From NCBI RefSeq assembly GCF_001578935.1, contig NZ_KQ969522.1:1-64000 (forward strand): DNA of 64,000 nucleotides, in the 5' to 3' direction. Every line of letters starts with the position of its first letter. Positions within the stretch are counted from its first letter, which is position 1. This DNA comes from Streptococcus oralis. GTDB taxonomy: Bacteria; Bacillota; Bacilli; Lactobacillales; Streptococcaceae. Both the position numbers and the translations under genes were made by a program. Below are positions 11,227-20,568 of this stretch, one piece after another. The notes beneath the pieces are model-generated. The model saw only the letters and a program-made list of their open reading frames with translations. It did not search any database and had not been told where the DNA came from.

Positions 11227-11619
11227 ATGTCAAAAAAAATAATAAATGTTGTTGCAGCGGCTATAGAACGAGATGGAAAAATATTCTGTGCACAAAGACC
11301 TGAAGGTAAAAGTTTAGGAGGTTTTTGGGAATTTCCAGGTGGGAAATTAGAAGTAGGAGAATCTCCTGAACAAGCTTTAGTCCGTGAAATTAAAGAAGAA
11401 CTAAATTCTGAAATTGAGATTGTTTCTTACATCAATGAAGCTTCATATGATTATAATTTTGGGACAGTTGTCATGAAGACCTATCATGCAAAGCTAATAT
11501 CAGGGAAACTAGAGTTGCTTGAACACCAAAATTCAACTTGGTTAGCTCCCAATGAACTAGATACTCTCAACTGGGCTCCAGTAGATCGTCCAGCTGTAGA
11601 ATTATTAAACAAAAAATAA
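11227..11619 (+). CDS. Nudix (MutT-type) nucleotide pyrophosphohydrolase
   Basis: 130 residues. Nudix enzymes hydrolyse nucleoside diphosphates linked to other groups; MutT-type members clean modified dNTPs. The Nudix box is complete: GGKLEVGESPEQALVREIKE then EL, giving the G-x5-E-x7-R-E-x2-E-E pattern. The N-terminus (NVVAAAIERDGKIFCAQRP) is MutT/CTP-pyrophosphohydrolase-like. It is convergent with, and 12 bases from the end of, the PLD-helicase gene; relatives of that helicase are often found with or fused to Nudix domains, so the pair may be a functional unit. A/T-rich third positions suggest acquired DNA. Confidence 0.88.
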   Translation: MSKKIINVVAAAIERDGKIFCAQRPEGKSLGGFWEFPGGKLEVGESPEQALVREIKEELNSEIEIVSYINEASYDYNFGTVVMKTYHAKLISGKLELLEHQNSTWLAPNELDTLNWAPVDRPAVELLNKK

Positions 11620-11639
11620 GAGATTATTCTCTTATTTTT
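11612..11639. terminator. Bidirectional terminator between Nudix and helicase genes
   Basis: Perfect twelve-base stem AAAAATAAGAGA / TCTCTTATTTTT with a four-base loop; it overlaps the last codons of both convergent genes. Confidence 0.88.
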
Positions 11640-14496
11640 TTGTCAAATAATCATAAAGTGCGGAAGAAACCTCATTGGCTAATTCAAAATTCATTGTAAC
11701 TACAGGAGTTTTTCCATCCTGCATCCTAGTTTCAGTAGCACTATCTTCCAAATAACTAACTGGCCCTAGATAATAGAAATCACTTCCCTCACCGTCTTCT
11801 TTTTTTACGAAGAGATGAAGAGCCAAACCGGTTTGATTAGATTGCATAATATCAGCAACTTCTTTAGACTTAAAGCTTCGATTGCTCCGAGAATACCAAT
11901 GAAAGACTTTGTTGGATAAGAATCCATCTTGATACTGGGTTGTTTCTGTAATATCGTCATCCTTATGATAAGTTACAAAGATAGGACACGTTCCATGTTT
12001 GACCTTGTATCCATATACAGTAGAACTCTCATCCTTGTCCCAGTTAAGAAGTCTCACAGCATCTTTTCGAGAGTATTTTTCACCTATTGTCAATGGTTCC
12101 TGCGGATATTTTTGAGATCGCTCTAGACCAGTCTGAATGATGTCTAAGATAAATTTTTTGTATTCCTCTGTAAGAAATTGAGTGAAATCTGTTGCTAGTT
12201 GATAAGTGTCATCTTCAATGCTTAAGGCTGACAAACCATACTTTTCTTGATCTCTTTTAACGAAAAAGTTATAGTCTAAACAGTTTTCGATAGATTTAAA
12301 TAACTGTTCGGAGGATCCTAATTGCTTCATTGTTAAGATTTGTTTAAATTCAGATTGGGAAATCTTTCCTTTTTCTAGTAATATTTTTAAAAGATAGAGT
12401 TCTTCTTTTCGTTTACCATTAGATAGTTCTTTGCAGAGGAAAGTTAGAAAACCATTTAATTCAGGAATTTTAATAAACCGATCCTCTTTTTCAAAGGAAG
12501 CAATAACCTCTCCATAATGATTAAAAGTATCAAAGAAAACATAGGGATCTAGACTATCTAGTTCCAAAAAATCACTGAGATTCGGAGTACGTCCCAAGCG
12601 GTTCTTTGTTTCCATATAGGCCTCTTTTAGGATAGCTCGATTGGAAAGATTTATATTAGTAATAGACTTAAAGATTTGTTCTTTAGCAACCTCTTCAAAA
12701 TTGATAGTTGTTAGACCATTTAAAATATTGGGTTCTCTTAGCTCTCTTCGGTAATTATCTTTATTCATTGATTTATCTCCAAATAAAGCAATTGGAATCA
12801 AATAGTTATTTTTATAATTACCAATAAAATCAATGATCGTGACGTATTCTTTACTCTCATGTTTACGAAGACCACGCCCTAGTTGTTGAACAAAAACAAT
12901 ACTAGACTGAGTATTTCTTAACATGACTACCTGGTTGACAGAAGGAATATCAATACCTTCATTAAAAATATCCACTGTCAAAATGTAGTCTAGTTTTCCT
13001 TTTTCAAGTTGAGAAACGACTTCATTTCGTGTTTCAATATTATCATCGCCTGTTAGAGCCCTACAAACTTTCCCATTCTGATTCAATTTTGAAGCGAGTT
13101 CATGCGCTTCCTGTTTAGAGGAACAGAATATCAATCCTTTTACTTTTTCACCACTTACTCCATAAAAATCAATCTTTTGTAGAATATGTTTAACTCGTTC
13201 GTTAGATGTTAAGTTTGATATATTTGTCTTCTCATCGATTAGATGTCCATCTATCTCAATATCCTTTACCCCAAAATAAATAAATGGACAAAGCATATCA
13301 TTATCAAGAGCATCCTGCAGACGAATTTCATAGGCGATATTATAATCAAACAGTTCATAAATATTTTGCCCATCAGTTCGTTCGGGAGTTGCAGTCATTC
13401 CTAAAAAGAACTCAGGATGAAAATGTGCCATCACTTTTTTGTATGAATCAGCTCCAGCTTTATGAACCTCATCAATTAAAATATAGTCAAAATAATCTTC
13501 TGAAAATAGATTCAAATGATAATCACGTGACAAAGTTTGAATCGTAGCAAAAATGTATTTCTTATTTGTCAAATCAGCACCAGAATGATAAATCAAACCT
13601 TCTGATTCCGGGAACTGTAAAACCTTTTGAAAATCCTTTAAAGACTTTTGAAGAATTTGCTCCCTATGAACGATAAAGAGCATTCTTTTCGGCTCAAATT
13701 GTTGAACATCAAAAGCTGATAAATATGTTTTTCCTGTCCCTGTAGCACTGATAACTAAAGCTTTCTTTTTCCCTGAATCGCGAATAGCCTGCAGACCTTT
13801 CAGTGCTTCATTTTGCATCTTATTAGGTTCAATACTTGTAACCTGATATTCTGCTATTTCCTCTTCTCGAATCTGGTCCACTCGAATTGTTTTCTGACGC
13901 TTTCTAGCGTAAGAATCAATCTTTTCTGTAGTTAAAACATCCGACTTTTCCCAAATTTTTTTAAACTCTTTTTTAGTAGCTTGAATTAACTCTCCATTGT
14001 AAGTTGATGTCAACTTAATATTCCACTCGTAATTGATTTTCAATGCATTATGAGTTAAATTTGAACTTCCAGAAATAAGAACCTGTTTCCCCTGATGTTC
14101 AAAAAGATAAAACTTAGCGTGCATCTGCAGACTCTCTGGAGTAAGTCGAACTTCAACATTTTTCAACTTGAGTAATTCTTGCATGGCAACCGGATCATTA
14201 AAATCAAGATAAGGAGATATAAGAATTTTACCTTCTATTCCTTTATCCATTAAATCTGATAATTGGGATTTTATCAGAGCAATTCCTGATTGGGTAATAA
14301 ATGCTACCGAAATATAAAAGGCTTGGCATTTTGATAATTCTTCTTGAATATCCTTCAATACATATCGCTTGGACTCTGGGTCATTAATTAAAATTTGAGG
14401 AGAGTATCCCCCTTCTTGAAATTTAATATTATCAATAAATCCAAACTTTAAAGATTTGATCAAGGTATCTTGAAATAAAGTGACGCCTTCTGGCAT
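11632..14496 (-). CDS. PLD-nuclease / superfamily 2 helicase / DUF3427 fusion protein
   Basis: 954 residues. Residues 50-185: phospholipase-D-like nuclease domain with one HxK...GSxN motif (HAK 126-128, GSSN 143-146). Residues 225-600: SF2 helicase with Walker A ATGTGKT (251-257), DEVH (342-345), TATP (368-371) and QQLGRGLR. The C-terminal third fits DUF3427. One PLD half-site per chain implies dimerisation for nuclease action. The frame opens at 14547 inside a terminator; the ATG at 14496 has an SD (AGAGAAGG) and is chosen. DNA- or RNA-directed translocation with cleavage is inferred; such multidomain proteins are common in phage-defence islands, but no such role is shown here. Confidence 0.85.
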   Translation of the reverse strand: MPEGVTLFQDTLIKSLKFGFIDNIKFQEGGYSPQILINDPESKRYVLKDIQEELSKCQAFYISVAFITQSGIALIKSQLSDLMDKGIEGKILISPYLDFNDPVAMQELLKLKNVEVRLTPESLQMHAKFYLFEHQGKQVLISGSSNLTHNALKINYEWNIKLTSTYNGELIQATKKEFKKIWEKSDVLTTEKIDSYARKRQKTIRVDQIREEEIAEYQVTSIEPNKMQNEALKGLQAIRDSGKKKALVISATGTGKTYLSAFDVQQFEPKRMLFIVHREQILQKSLKDFQKVLQFPESEGLIYHSGADLTNKKYIFATIQTLSRDYHLNLFSEDYFDYILIDEVHKAGADSYKKVMAHFHPEFFLGMTATPERTDGQNIYELFDYNIAYEIRLQDALDNDMLCPFIYFGVKDIEIDGHLIDEKTNISNLTSNERVKHILQKIDFYGVSGEKVKGLIFCSSKQEAHELASKLNQNGKVCRALTGDDNIETRNEVVSQLEKGKLDYILTVDIFNEGIDIPSVNQVVMLRNTQSSIVFVQQLGRGLRKHESKEYVTIIDFIGNYKNNYLIPIALFGDKSMNKDNYRRELREPNILNGLTTINFEEVAKEQIFKSITNINLSNRAILKEAYMETKNRLGRTPNLSDFLELDSLDPYVFFDTFNHYGEVIASFEKEDRFIKIPELNGFLTFLCKELSNGKRKEELYLLKILLEKGKISQSEFKQILTMKQLGSSEQLFKSIENCLDYNFFVKRDQEKYGLSALSIEDDTYQLATDFTQFLTEEYKKFILDIIQTGLERSQKYPQEPLTIGEKYSRKDAVRLLNWDKDESSTVYGYKVKHGTCPIFVTYHKDDDITETTQYQDGFLSNKVFHWYSRSNRSFKSKEVADIMQSNQTGLALHLFVKKEDGEGSDFYYLGPVSYLEDSATETRMQDGKTPVVTMNFELANEVSSALYDYLTKK

Positions 14497-14541
14497 AGAC
14501 CTTCTCTTTTCTATTGTTTTAATATTTTCATTATACCAAAA

Positions 14542-14564
14542 AAACACGGTTTATCACCGTGTTT
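14542..14564 (-). terminator. Terminator of valS
   Basis: Perfect nine-base stem AAACACGGT / ACCGTGTTT, five-base loop, T-run on the minus strand. Confidence 0.85.
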
Positions 14565-14570
14565 GTGTGT

Positions 14571-17222
14571 TTATTTCACCAACTTCCTCATCTCATCAAT
14601 ACGAGCTACGGTCGCATCGTATTTTGCTTGGTAGTCGGCTTGTTTGTTGCGTTCTTTTTGGACGACTTCTGGTTTGGCATTAGCTACGAAGCGTTCGTTA
14701 GAGAGCTTCTTACCGACCATATCCAGTTCTTTTTGCCATTTAGCCAGTTCTTTGTCGAGACGAGCCAATTCTTCTTCGACATTGAGGAGGTCTGCGAGGG
14801 GCAAGTAGATTTCTGCTCCTGTGATGACACTTGACATAGCGAGCTCAGGTGCAGGGATGGTTGATGCGATTTCCAAGTGTTCTGGATTTGTGAAGCGTTT
14901 GATGTAGTTGACATTGCTGTTAAAGAAGGCTTCCAAGTCACTATCGCTGGTCTTAACAAGGATGGTGATAGGCTTGCTTGGTGCTACGTTTACTTCCGCA
15001 CGCGCATTACGAACGGCACGGATCAAGTCTTTGAGGCTTTCCACACCAGTGTGGGCAGCAAAGTCTTCAAAGGCTGGGTTGACAGTTGGGTATTCCGCTG
15101 TAACGATAGAGCCTTCTGAGATTTGTCCAAAGATTTCCTCTGTCACGAATGGCATGATTGGGTGAAGGAGACGAAGGATCTTGTCCAAAGTATAAAGGAG
15201 AACAGAACGTGTGATGACTTTCTCTTCTTCATTATCGCTATAAAGGACTTCCTTAGTCAACTCAACATACCAGTCCGCAAATTCATCCCAGATGAAGTTA
15301 TAGAGGATGTGTCCAGCCACACCAAACTCAAACTTATCAAAGTTTTCAGTGACTTTTCCGATAGTTTCATTGAGGTTGTGGAGAATCCAGTGGTCAGTGA
15401 CATTTCCAGCTTCCTTGTTGGCAACTTTTTCGACATTGGCAGTTGCTTGCTCAATGGTCAAACCTTCGTTGTTCATGAGGATGTAGCGAGAGATGTTCCA
15501 GATTTTGTTAATGAAGTTCCAAGAAGCATCCATTTTCTCGTAAGAGAAGCGCACGTCTTGACCTGGTGCAGAACCGTTTGAAAGAAACCAACGAAGGGCA
15601 TCGGCACCATATTTCTCGATAACATCCATTGGATCAATCCCGTTACCGAGAGATTTAGACATCTTGCGTCCTTGCTCATCACGAATGAGACCGTGGATAA
15701 GAACGTTTTGGAATGGCTGACGGCCTGTGAATTCCAAAGATTGGAAGATCATACGAGACACCCAGAAGAAGATGATGTCGTAACCTGTTACCAAGGTTGA
15801 AGTTGGGAAGTAACGTTTGAAGTCTTCTGAGTCGACATCAGGCCAGCCCATAGTTGAGAATGGCCAAAGGGCAGAACTGAACCATGTATCCAAGACGTCT
15901 TCGTCCTGAGCCCATCCGTCACCTTCTGGAGCTTCTTCACCGACGTACATTTCACCCTCAGCATTGTACCAAGCAGGGATTTGGTGACCCCACCAGAGCT
16001 GACGAGAGATTACCCAATCGTGGACATTTTCCATCCATTGGAGGAAGGTATCGTTGAAACGAGGTGGGTAAAATTCTACCTTGTCATCTGTGTCTTGGTT
16101 GGCAATGGCATTTTTCGCCAATTGATCCATCTTGACGAACCATTGCGTAGACAAGCGTGGCTCAACCACAACGCCAGTCCGCTCTGAGTGACCAACACTG
16201 TGGACACGTTTTTCGATTTTAACGAGGGCACCGATTTCTTCCAACTTAGCAACGACTGCCTTACGAGCTTCGAAACGATCCATACCTGCAAATTCGAAGG
16301 CCAAGTCGTTCATTGTTCCGTCGTCGTTCATGACGTTGACTTGTGGCAAGTTGTGGCGTTGACCGACCAAGAAGTCGTTTGGATCATGGGCAGGCGTGAT
16401 TTTCACGACACCCGTACCAAACTCAGGATCTGCGTGTTCATCCCCAACGATTGGAATCAATTTATTAGCGATTGGAAGGATAACATTTTTACCAATCAAG
16501 TCCTTGTAGCGTGGGTCTTCTGGATTGACCGCAACCGCAACGTCCCCAAACATGGTCTCAGGACGAGTTGTCGCAACTTCAAGGGCGCGTGAGCCGTCTT
16601 CTAGCATGTAGTTCATGTGGTAGAAGGCACCTTCGACATCCTTGTGGATGACCTCGATATCAGAAAGGGCTGTGCGAGCTGCCGGGTCCCAGTTGATGAT
16701 AAACTCACCACGGTAGATCCAGCCTTTCTTGTAAAGGTCCACAAAGACCTTGCGAACCGCTTTTGACAAGCCTTCATCAAGAGTGAAACGCTCACGAGAG
16801 TAGTCTACAGAGAGCCCCATCTTGCCCCACTGCTCCTTGATGGTCGTCGCATATTCGTCTTTCCATTCCCAGACTTTATCCAGGAATTTTTCACGACCAA
16901 GGTCATAACGGCTAATGCCCTCACCACGCAAGCGCTCCTCAACCTTAGCCTGAGTCGCAATCCCCGCGTGGTCCATCCCTGGAAGCCAAAGTGTATCAAA
17001 ACCTTGCATACGTTTTTGACGGATGATGATATCCTGTAACGTTGTATCCCAAGCGTGACCAAGGTGGAGTTTCCCTGTTACGTTTGGTGGTGGAATGACG
17101 ATTGAATAAGGCTTAGCCTTTTTATCGCCTGAAGGCTTGAAAACATCGGCATCAAGCCATTTTTGGTAACGACCAGCCTCAACCTCGGCTGGATTGTATT
17201 TCGGTGAAAGTTGTTTAGACAT
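14571..17222 (-). CDS. valS: Valyl-tRNA synthetase
   Basis: 883 residues, full length class I synthetase that charges tRNA-Val and edits misactivated threonine. The HIGH motif reads KLHLGHAWD near residue 53; KMSKS reads [10 protein letters not shown] near 520. The editing (CP1) domain lies between, then the anticodon-binding domain, and a C-terminal coiled-coil arm (about 805-883). SD AAAGGA before the ATG. Last gene of the operon opened by the T-box at 19355-19558; 17 bases behind the HEPN-motif gene. The T-box specifier GUU agrees with valine. Confidence 0.97.
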   Translation of the reverse strand: MSKQLSPKYNPAEVEAGRYQKWLDADVFKPSGDKKAKPYSIVIPPPNVTGKLHLGHAWDTTLQDIIIRQKRMQGFDTLWLPGMDHAGIATQAKVEERLRGEGISRYDLGREKFLDKVWEWKDEYATTIKEQWGKMGLSVDYSRERFTLDEGLSKAVRKVFVDLYKKGWIYRGEFIINWDPAARTALSDIEVIHKDVEGAFYHMNYMLEDGSRALEVATTRPETMFGDVAVAVNPEDPRYKDLIGKNVILPIANKLIPIVGDEHADPEFGTGVVKITPAHDPNDFLVGQRHNLPQVNVMNDDGTMNDLAFEFAGMDRFEARKAVVAKLEEIGALVKIEKRVHSVGHSERTGVVVEPRLSTQWFVKMDQLAKNAIANQDTDDKVEFYPPRFNDTFLQWMENVHDWVISRQLWWGHQIPAWYNAEGEMYVGEEAPEGDGWAQDEDVLDTWFSSALWPFSTMGWPDVDSEDFKRYFPTSTLVTGYDIIFFWVSRMIFQSLEFTGRQPFQNVLIHGLIRDEQGRKMSKSLGNGIDPMDVIEKYGADALRWFLSNGSAPGQDVRFSYEKMDASWNFINKIWNISRYILMNNEGLTIEQATANVEKVANKEAGNVTDHWILHNLNETIGKVTENFDKFEFGVAGHILYNFIWDEFADWYVELTKEVLYSDNEEEKVITRSVLLYTLDKILRLLHPIMPFVTEEIFGQISEGSIVTAEYPTVNPAFEDFAAHTGVESLKDLIRAVRNARAEVNVAPSKPITILVKTSDSDLEAFFNSNVNYIKRFTNPEHLEIASTIPAPELAMSSVITGAEIYLPLADLLNVEEELARLDKELAKWQKELDMVGKKLSNERFVANAKPEVVQKERNKQADYQAKYDATVARIDEMRKLVK

Positions 17223-17239
17223 ATGTGTGTCCTTTCTAG

Positions 17240-18094
17240 TTAATTACTTAAATTTAAAACCTCTTGTGGAGAATTAATTAACATTTCAACAATATTTACT
17301 ATAATAGTATCCAAAATCATATTATATAATCTAACTTGATCAAAATTTCCATTAGACTCTGCATCTTCAGTGAGTGATTTTTGACTAAATAGTCCTTCTA
17401 GCGATTCAAAAACCTTTTGAAAATCATTATGCGTAACCTTATTACGAATAATAGCGATTTTTTCACATATTTCTTCGCTCTTATCTCTAGTTGGTTGATA
17501 ATTTTCTAATAGAAAACATGGCCAAATATAAAGCTGTTCTGGCTTATCTATAAGTAAGAATTGAGGTAAAATATCTTTACAGTTTTCTGTGTTATTTTTG
17601 GATTTATTGAAAATTAATAATTCGACTACATTAAAAAACTTAATAGTTTTCAATAATGAATCATCAAATTTTATATCCAAAAAATCATCAACAAACAATA
17701 GCCAATGATAAAATTTCCAAACATTGTAATCCCATTTTTCGAGAATTGAGTTAAAACTAGTAATAAGTTTAAGCAAACTATCTGTAGAAAATGTAGAAAA
17801 GCCGTTCTTAAGTGATAACTTAGTTAAAATACTACATAATAGAGTATCAAAACTATCATCATTTGTTCTATACACTCTATTACCATAAATTTCTTTTATT
17901 TTAGAATTCGACCACAAATCTTTATTGACTACTAGATAGTCTTCATCTAATGTTCTATATAAATGAACATCCCCTTTAGAAGGAATATAGTAAGTTCTAT
18001 TTTTTTCATAATACTCTACATCTTTTTTTCTTCCTTTAGGCAGTTCATCAAATTTATATAGGCTTAAAGCTAACAATTCTGAAGCTACTATCAA
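17240..18094 (-). CDS. Unknown 284-residue protein with a HEPN-type RNxxxH motif
   Basis: I do not recognise this family. Codons are much more A/T-rich than in neighbouring valS. The protein is mostly alpha-helical in character, without signal peptide or membrane segment. Near the C-terminus it reads IIRNKVTH (RNKVTH at 217-222), the R-N-x3-H pattern of HEPN ribonuclease and toxin domains, within a plausible four-helix region (about 195-275). It starts with TTG, SD AAGGAG, 12 bases behind GNAT, and ends 17 bases before valS, so it belongs to the valine T-box operon. Possible roles: an RNase tied to tRNA or valine stress, or a passenger defence gene. A plain structural unknown is equally possible. 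Confidence 0.6.
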   Translation of the reverse strand: MIVASELLALSLYKFDELPKGRKKDVEYYEKNRTYYIPSKGDVHLYRTLDEDYLVVNKDLWSNSKIKEIYGNRVYRTNDDSFDTLLCSILTKLSLKNGFSTFSTDSLLKLITSFNSILEKWDYNVWKFYHWLLFVDDFLDIKFDDSLLKTIKFFNVVELLIFNKSKNNTENCKDILPQFLLIDKPEQLYIWPCFLLENYQPTRDKSEEICEKIAIIRNKVTHNDFQKVFESLEGLFSQKSLTEDAESNGNFDQVRLYNMILDTIIVNIVEMLINSPQEVLNLSN

Positions 18095-18106
18095 AACAAA
18101 AACTCC

Positions 18107-18685
18107 TTAGATTTTAAAATGCCTGTCATTGCATTCCCACTCACTCTTCAGCAAGCCATATATCAGACTGTCACAGCGGTTTCCTTGGGTATCTTTTCGG
18201 TCCCTTATGCGAGCTTCAAGAGTGAAGCCAAGCTTCTCAGCGACACGTTGACTTTGGACATTGTAGCCAAAACATTTCAGTTCTACCTTGTGGAGCCCCA
18301 AATCCTTAAAACCTAGATCAATCAAAGCCCGCGCCGCTTCTGGTACATAACCTCGGCCCCAATAGTCTGGGTGTAAGGTATAGCCGATTTCTAGGACATC
18401 ATCTTCATGCCGATGGTTGAAATCAACAGAGCCAACGATTTTGTCAGTCCCTTTGACGACAACCCCGTAGCCAGCTGGGAGATTTTCCTTTTGATTGCGC
18501 TCGGGAAGAATGTGCTCCAGATAATAAATCTCATCTTCCAAGGTCTTGACTGGGTGAAATGCTGCTGGATAGGCGACCTCTGGGAGACTAGCGTAGGCAT
18601 GGATATCCACTGCATCATCCACTGTTCGGACTCGCAAGGCCAGACGCTCGGTCTCGATTCGTTCAGGTAATGTTGCTCCTGTCAT
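18107..18685 (-). CDS. GNAT-family acetyltransferase (RimJ/RimL type)
   Basis: 192 residues. Transfers acetyl from acetyl-CoA to an amino group; RimJ/L-like members act on protein N-termini. Visible: N-terminal IETERLALRVRTVDD, the acetyl-CoA-binding loop HPDYWGRGYVPEAARALI, and the C-terminal NVQSQRVAEKLGFTLEARI typical of the subfamily. Its start overlaps the end of the flavin reductase gene by 23 bases, so the two are translationally linked. Substrate unknown; its place in the valS operon is the only context clue. Confidence 0.88.
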   Translation of the reverse strand: MTGATLPERIETERLALRVRTVDDAVDIHAYASLPEVAYPAAFHPVKTLEDEIYYLEHILPERNQKENLPAGYGVVVKGTDKIVGSVDFNHRHEDDVLEIGYTLHPDYWGRGYVPEAARALIDLGFKDLGLHKVELKCFGYNVQSQRVAEKLGFTLEARIRDRKDTQGNRCDSLIYGLLKSEWECNDRHFKI

Positions 18686-19250
18686 TCTTCTTCCTCGCTT
18701 TCTTTATAAAACTCCCCATAGAATCGACACGATCATCTAAATAACGATAAACGCGCTGGTGGCCGTCCCCCATAAAGTAAGTTGGCGAAAAACGGTCATT
18801 TTTAAAATGCCCCTTGTCATTCAAGAGCTCAGGATCAGCAAGTCGCTCAAGAATCTTAGCAAAGATATGACAGATGCCATCTTCCTCGATAATCCTATCT
18901 ACCTGACAGTCCAATACGACTGGACAGGCCTTTAAAATTGGTGCCTGCGTCTGTTCAGAAATCTCATAGTCTAGCCCCAAGTGTCCCAACTTTTCTCGAT
19001 GGCTAATAAAACCAGCCTGCTCCATTTCGAGCATGAGGTTTTCATCAGGTATGTTCACGGTGAACTGTTGATAATGCTTGATTTGCTCAGCTGCATTTTC
19101 CTCAGCACCGACACCGATGACTAGCCAATCTCCTAGGCTATAAGAGGAACTGCAGGTCGTAATATTGTGACCAAAGTTCTGGTCCTGATAGCCTAAAATA
19201 AAGATAGGAAAACCATAGTAGAGCTTACTGGTTTTAAAGGATTGCTTCAT
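18663..19250 (-). CDS. Flavin reductase-like / FMN-binding domain protein
   Basis: 195 residues from the ATG at 19250, which has a strong SD (AAAGGAGG); an ATG further upstream lacks one. The fold is the FMN-binding split barrel of flavin reductases: SKLYYGFPIFILGY, then TTCSSSYSLGDWLVIGVG, VNIPDENLMLEMEQAGF and KACPVVLDCQVDRII. These enzymes bind FMN and use NAD(P)H or a partner; the substrate is unknown. First gene after the T-box leader, so transcription should rise when uncharged tRNA-Val accumulates. Confidence 0.82.
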   Translation of the reverse strand: MKQSFKTSKLYYGFPIFILGYQDQNFGHNITTCSSSYSLGDWLVIGVGAEENAAEQIKHYQQFTVNIPDENLMLEMEQAGFISHREKLGHLGLDYEISEQTQAPILKACPVVLDCQVDRIIEEDGICHIFAKILERLADPELLNDKGHFKNDRFSPTYFMGDGHQRVYRYLDDRVDSMGSFIKKARKKNDRSNIT

Positions 19251-19354
19251 GAAAACCTCCTTTGATATGAACGTAGACCTCACTTTCGCTCCGTCTGCAT
19301 CAATATCTCTAAATTCACCTGCGACCTTCGGTCTTAGTTCTTTAAAAGATATAG

Positions 19355-19558
19355 AAAATCCCTGCCATAACTATGACAGGGACGAATGTGTTTATCCGCG
19401 GTACCACCCAATTTCGGGCAGAGCCCGCAACTCTCGTCTTTATAATAAAAAGACAATATTATTTCATTTTTTATCCATCAGCAACCAGTTTTGACACATT
19501 TGTGGACTTCTCAGCACCGCCACTTTCTGTAAAATGTGGGATTCAAAACACCTCTGAT
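19355..19558 (-). promoter_or_regulatory. T-box riboswitch leader, specifier GUU (valine)
   Basis: All main parts are visible on the minus strand. Stem I closes CCATCAG with CTGATGG (19554-19560 and 19475-19481), then GTTTTGA/TCAAAAC. The internal loop between these helices reads TGGTTG; GTT at 19483-19485 is the likely specifier. The T-box core GGGTGGTACCGCGG spans about 19396-19409. Its UGGU bulge would pair with an ACCA tRNA end. The terminator stem CCCTGTCA / TGGCAGGG lies at 19360-19381, followed by ATTTTC. Uncharged tRNA-Val should stabilise the antiterminator and turn on flavin reductase-GNAT-HEPN gene-valS. Confidence 0.93.
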
Positions 19559-19564
19559 GGCTCT

Positions 19565-19593
19565 ATTGTAACAGGTTTTTCACGGAAATGCAA
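19565..19593 (-). promoter_or_regulatory. Promoter of the T-box/valS operon
   Basis: TTGCAT, 17-base spacer, TACAAT on the minus strand, about seven bases before the first base of T-box stem I. Confidence 0.82.
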
Positions 19594-19606
19594 GGGACAA
19601 GAAAGA

Positions 19607-20002
19607 TTACTTGAAGCTGATTCCGTGCTCTTTTAATTTCTTAATGGTAGCTGGGCCGATTCCTTTCAAGGCAAGGAGTTCTTTTTCTGTCCAATTTTTG
19701 AAATCAGCAGCAGACTTGATTCCTTCATCGTAGAAAGTCTTGGCACGGTCGACTGAAAGTCCACCTAGGTTGGCTGCGAATTCTTCTACGGAGTTTGTAA
19801 CCTTTTGAGCTTGTTCCTTAGTCGCTTCTACTGCTTGTTCCACTTTTTTAGAGACAACTTTTCCTGCTTCGCTGGCAGACTTTTCTGCGTGTTTCACGAC
19901 TTTCTTGGTCTCTTCGACAACTTTGGTCACCGTACTTGAAAATGCACCTGAGCGACGAAGGCTATTTCGCAATTGTTTTTTACGTTGGAGTTTCTTTGAC
20001 AT
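19607..20002 (-). CDS. Helix-hairpin-helix protein with an Ala/Lys/Glu-rich helical N-terminus
   Basis: 131 residues. Residues 1-20 are very basic (MSKKLQRKKQLRNSLRR). Residues 25-75 form a charged, alanine- and valine-rich helix resembling LEA-like repeats (VVEETKKVVKHAEKSASEAG). The C-terminal 45 residues are a helix-hairpin-helix domain (LLALKGIGPATIKKLKEHG) of the kind that binds DNA non-specifically. Function unknown; nucleic-acid binding is inferred. SD GAAAGGA before the ATG. Its leader contains a terminator-like hairpin (20019-20046). Confidence 0.75.
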   Translation of the reverse strand: MSKKLQRKKQLRNSLRRSGAFSSTVTKVVEETKKVVKHAEKSASEAGKVVSKKVEQAVEATKEQAQKVTNSVEEFAANLGGLSVDRAKTFYDEGIKSAADFKNWTEKELLALKGIGPATIKKLKEHGISFK

Positions 20003-20018
20003 GATAAAATCCTTTCAA

Positions 20019-20046
20019 TAAAAAATCCCTGCTCTGACAAGGATTT
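20019..20046 (-). promoter_or_regulatory. Leader terminator/attenuator of the HhH gene
   Basis: Stem AAATCCTTG / CAGGGATTT (one G-T pair), six-base loop, then six T. It begins only about three bases after the predicted transcription start. No gene lies upstream on this strand, so it is not the end of another transcript. The 5' arm could alternatively pair with the SD region (AAGGATTTTA), giving two exclusive structures. Inference from sequence. Confidence 0.5.
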
Positions 20047-20055
20047 AATAAAGAT

Positions 20056-20084
20056 ATTCTATCAAGATTTTGGGAAAAAATCAA
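20056..20084 (-). promoter_or_regulatory. Promoter of the HhH gene
   Basis: TTGATT, 17-base spacer, TAGAAT with an extended TG (TGATAGAAT). Confidence 0.7.
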
Positions 20085-20139
20085 GAAAGGAAATAAGATT
20101 CCCCTTAAAAATCTAGCCGTTTTTTCCTTTCAAACTAAT

Positions 20140-20168
20140 TTGACAATAATTCGACTTTTTGATAAAAT
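20140..20168 (+). promoter_or_regulatory. Promoter of the DUF898-like gene
   Basis: TTGACA, 17-base spacer, TAAAAT with extended TG (TGATAAAAT); leader about 45 bases with SD AAGGAG. Confidence 0.82.
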
Positions 20169-20220
20169 ATGCAGTAATGTGCAAGACTGATTCACGTAAA
20201 AAGCTGATAAGGAGAACAAT

Positions 20221-20526
20221 ATGAATAACGAAAGTTACTTTGATGGTGGTCTTTTGAGCTACGTTGGACATGCTATCCTAGCCATGCTTATCATGGGATT
20301 TACTGTTGGAATCGCTACACCATGGGCAGTTTGTATGATGCAAAACTGGAAGGTTAAGCACACTGTCATCGATGGGCGTCGCCTCTATTTTGACGGAACA
20401 GGTTCTCAATTATTCGGGAACTGGATCAAGTGGTTCTTGCTCACCATCATCACCTTGGGCATCTATTCATTCTGGTTGCATATCAAAATGGAACAATGGA
20501 TCACCAAACACACACATCACGTATAA
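20221..20526 (+). CDS. Small DUF898-like membrane protein
   Basis: 101 residues with two predicted membrane helices (about 15-40 and 68-88). The motif TPWAVCMMQNWKVKHTVIDG and the later FDGTGSQLFGNWIKW resemble the repeated unit of DUF898/YjgN proteins, here as a single half-size copy, which might dimerise to make a full unit. Function unknown. Own promoter and a bidirectional terminator make it monocistronic. Confidence 0.7.
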   Translation: MNNESYFDGGLLSYVGHAILAMLIMGFTVGIATPWAVCMMQNWKVKHTVIDGRRLYFDGTGSQLFGNWIKWFLLTIITLGIYSFWLHIKMEQWITKHTHHV

Positions 20527-20530
20527 ACAG

Positions 20531-20556
20531 AAAAAGTGCGTTCATACGCACTTTTT
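20531..20556. terminator. Bidirectional terminator
   Basis: Perfect ten-base stem AAAAAGTGCG / CGCACTTTTT, six-base loop; serves the plus-strand DUF898-like gene and the convergent DUF1912 gene. Confidence 0.88.
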
Positions 20557-20568
20557 GATTTGTAACGA

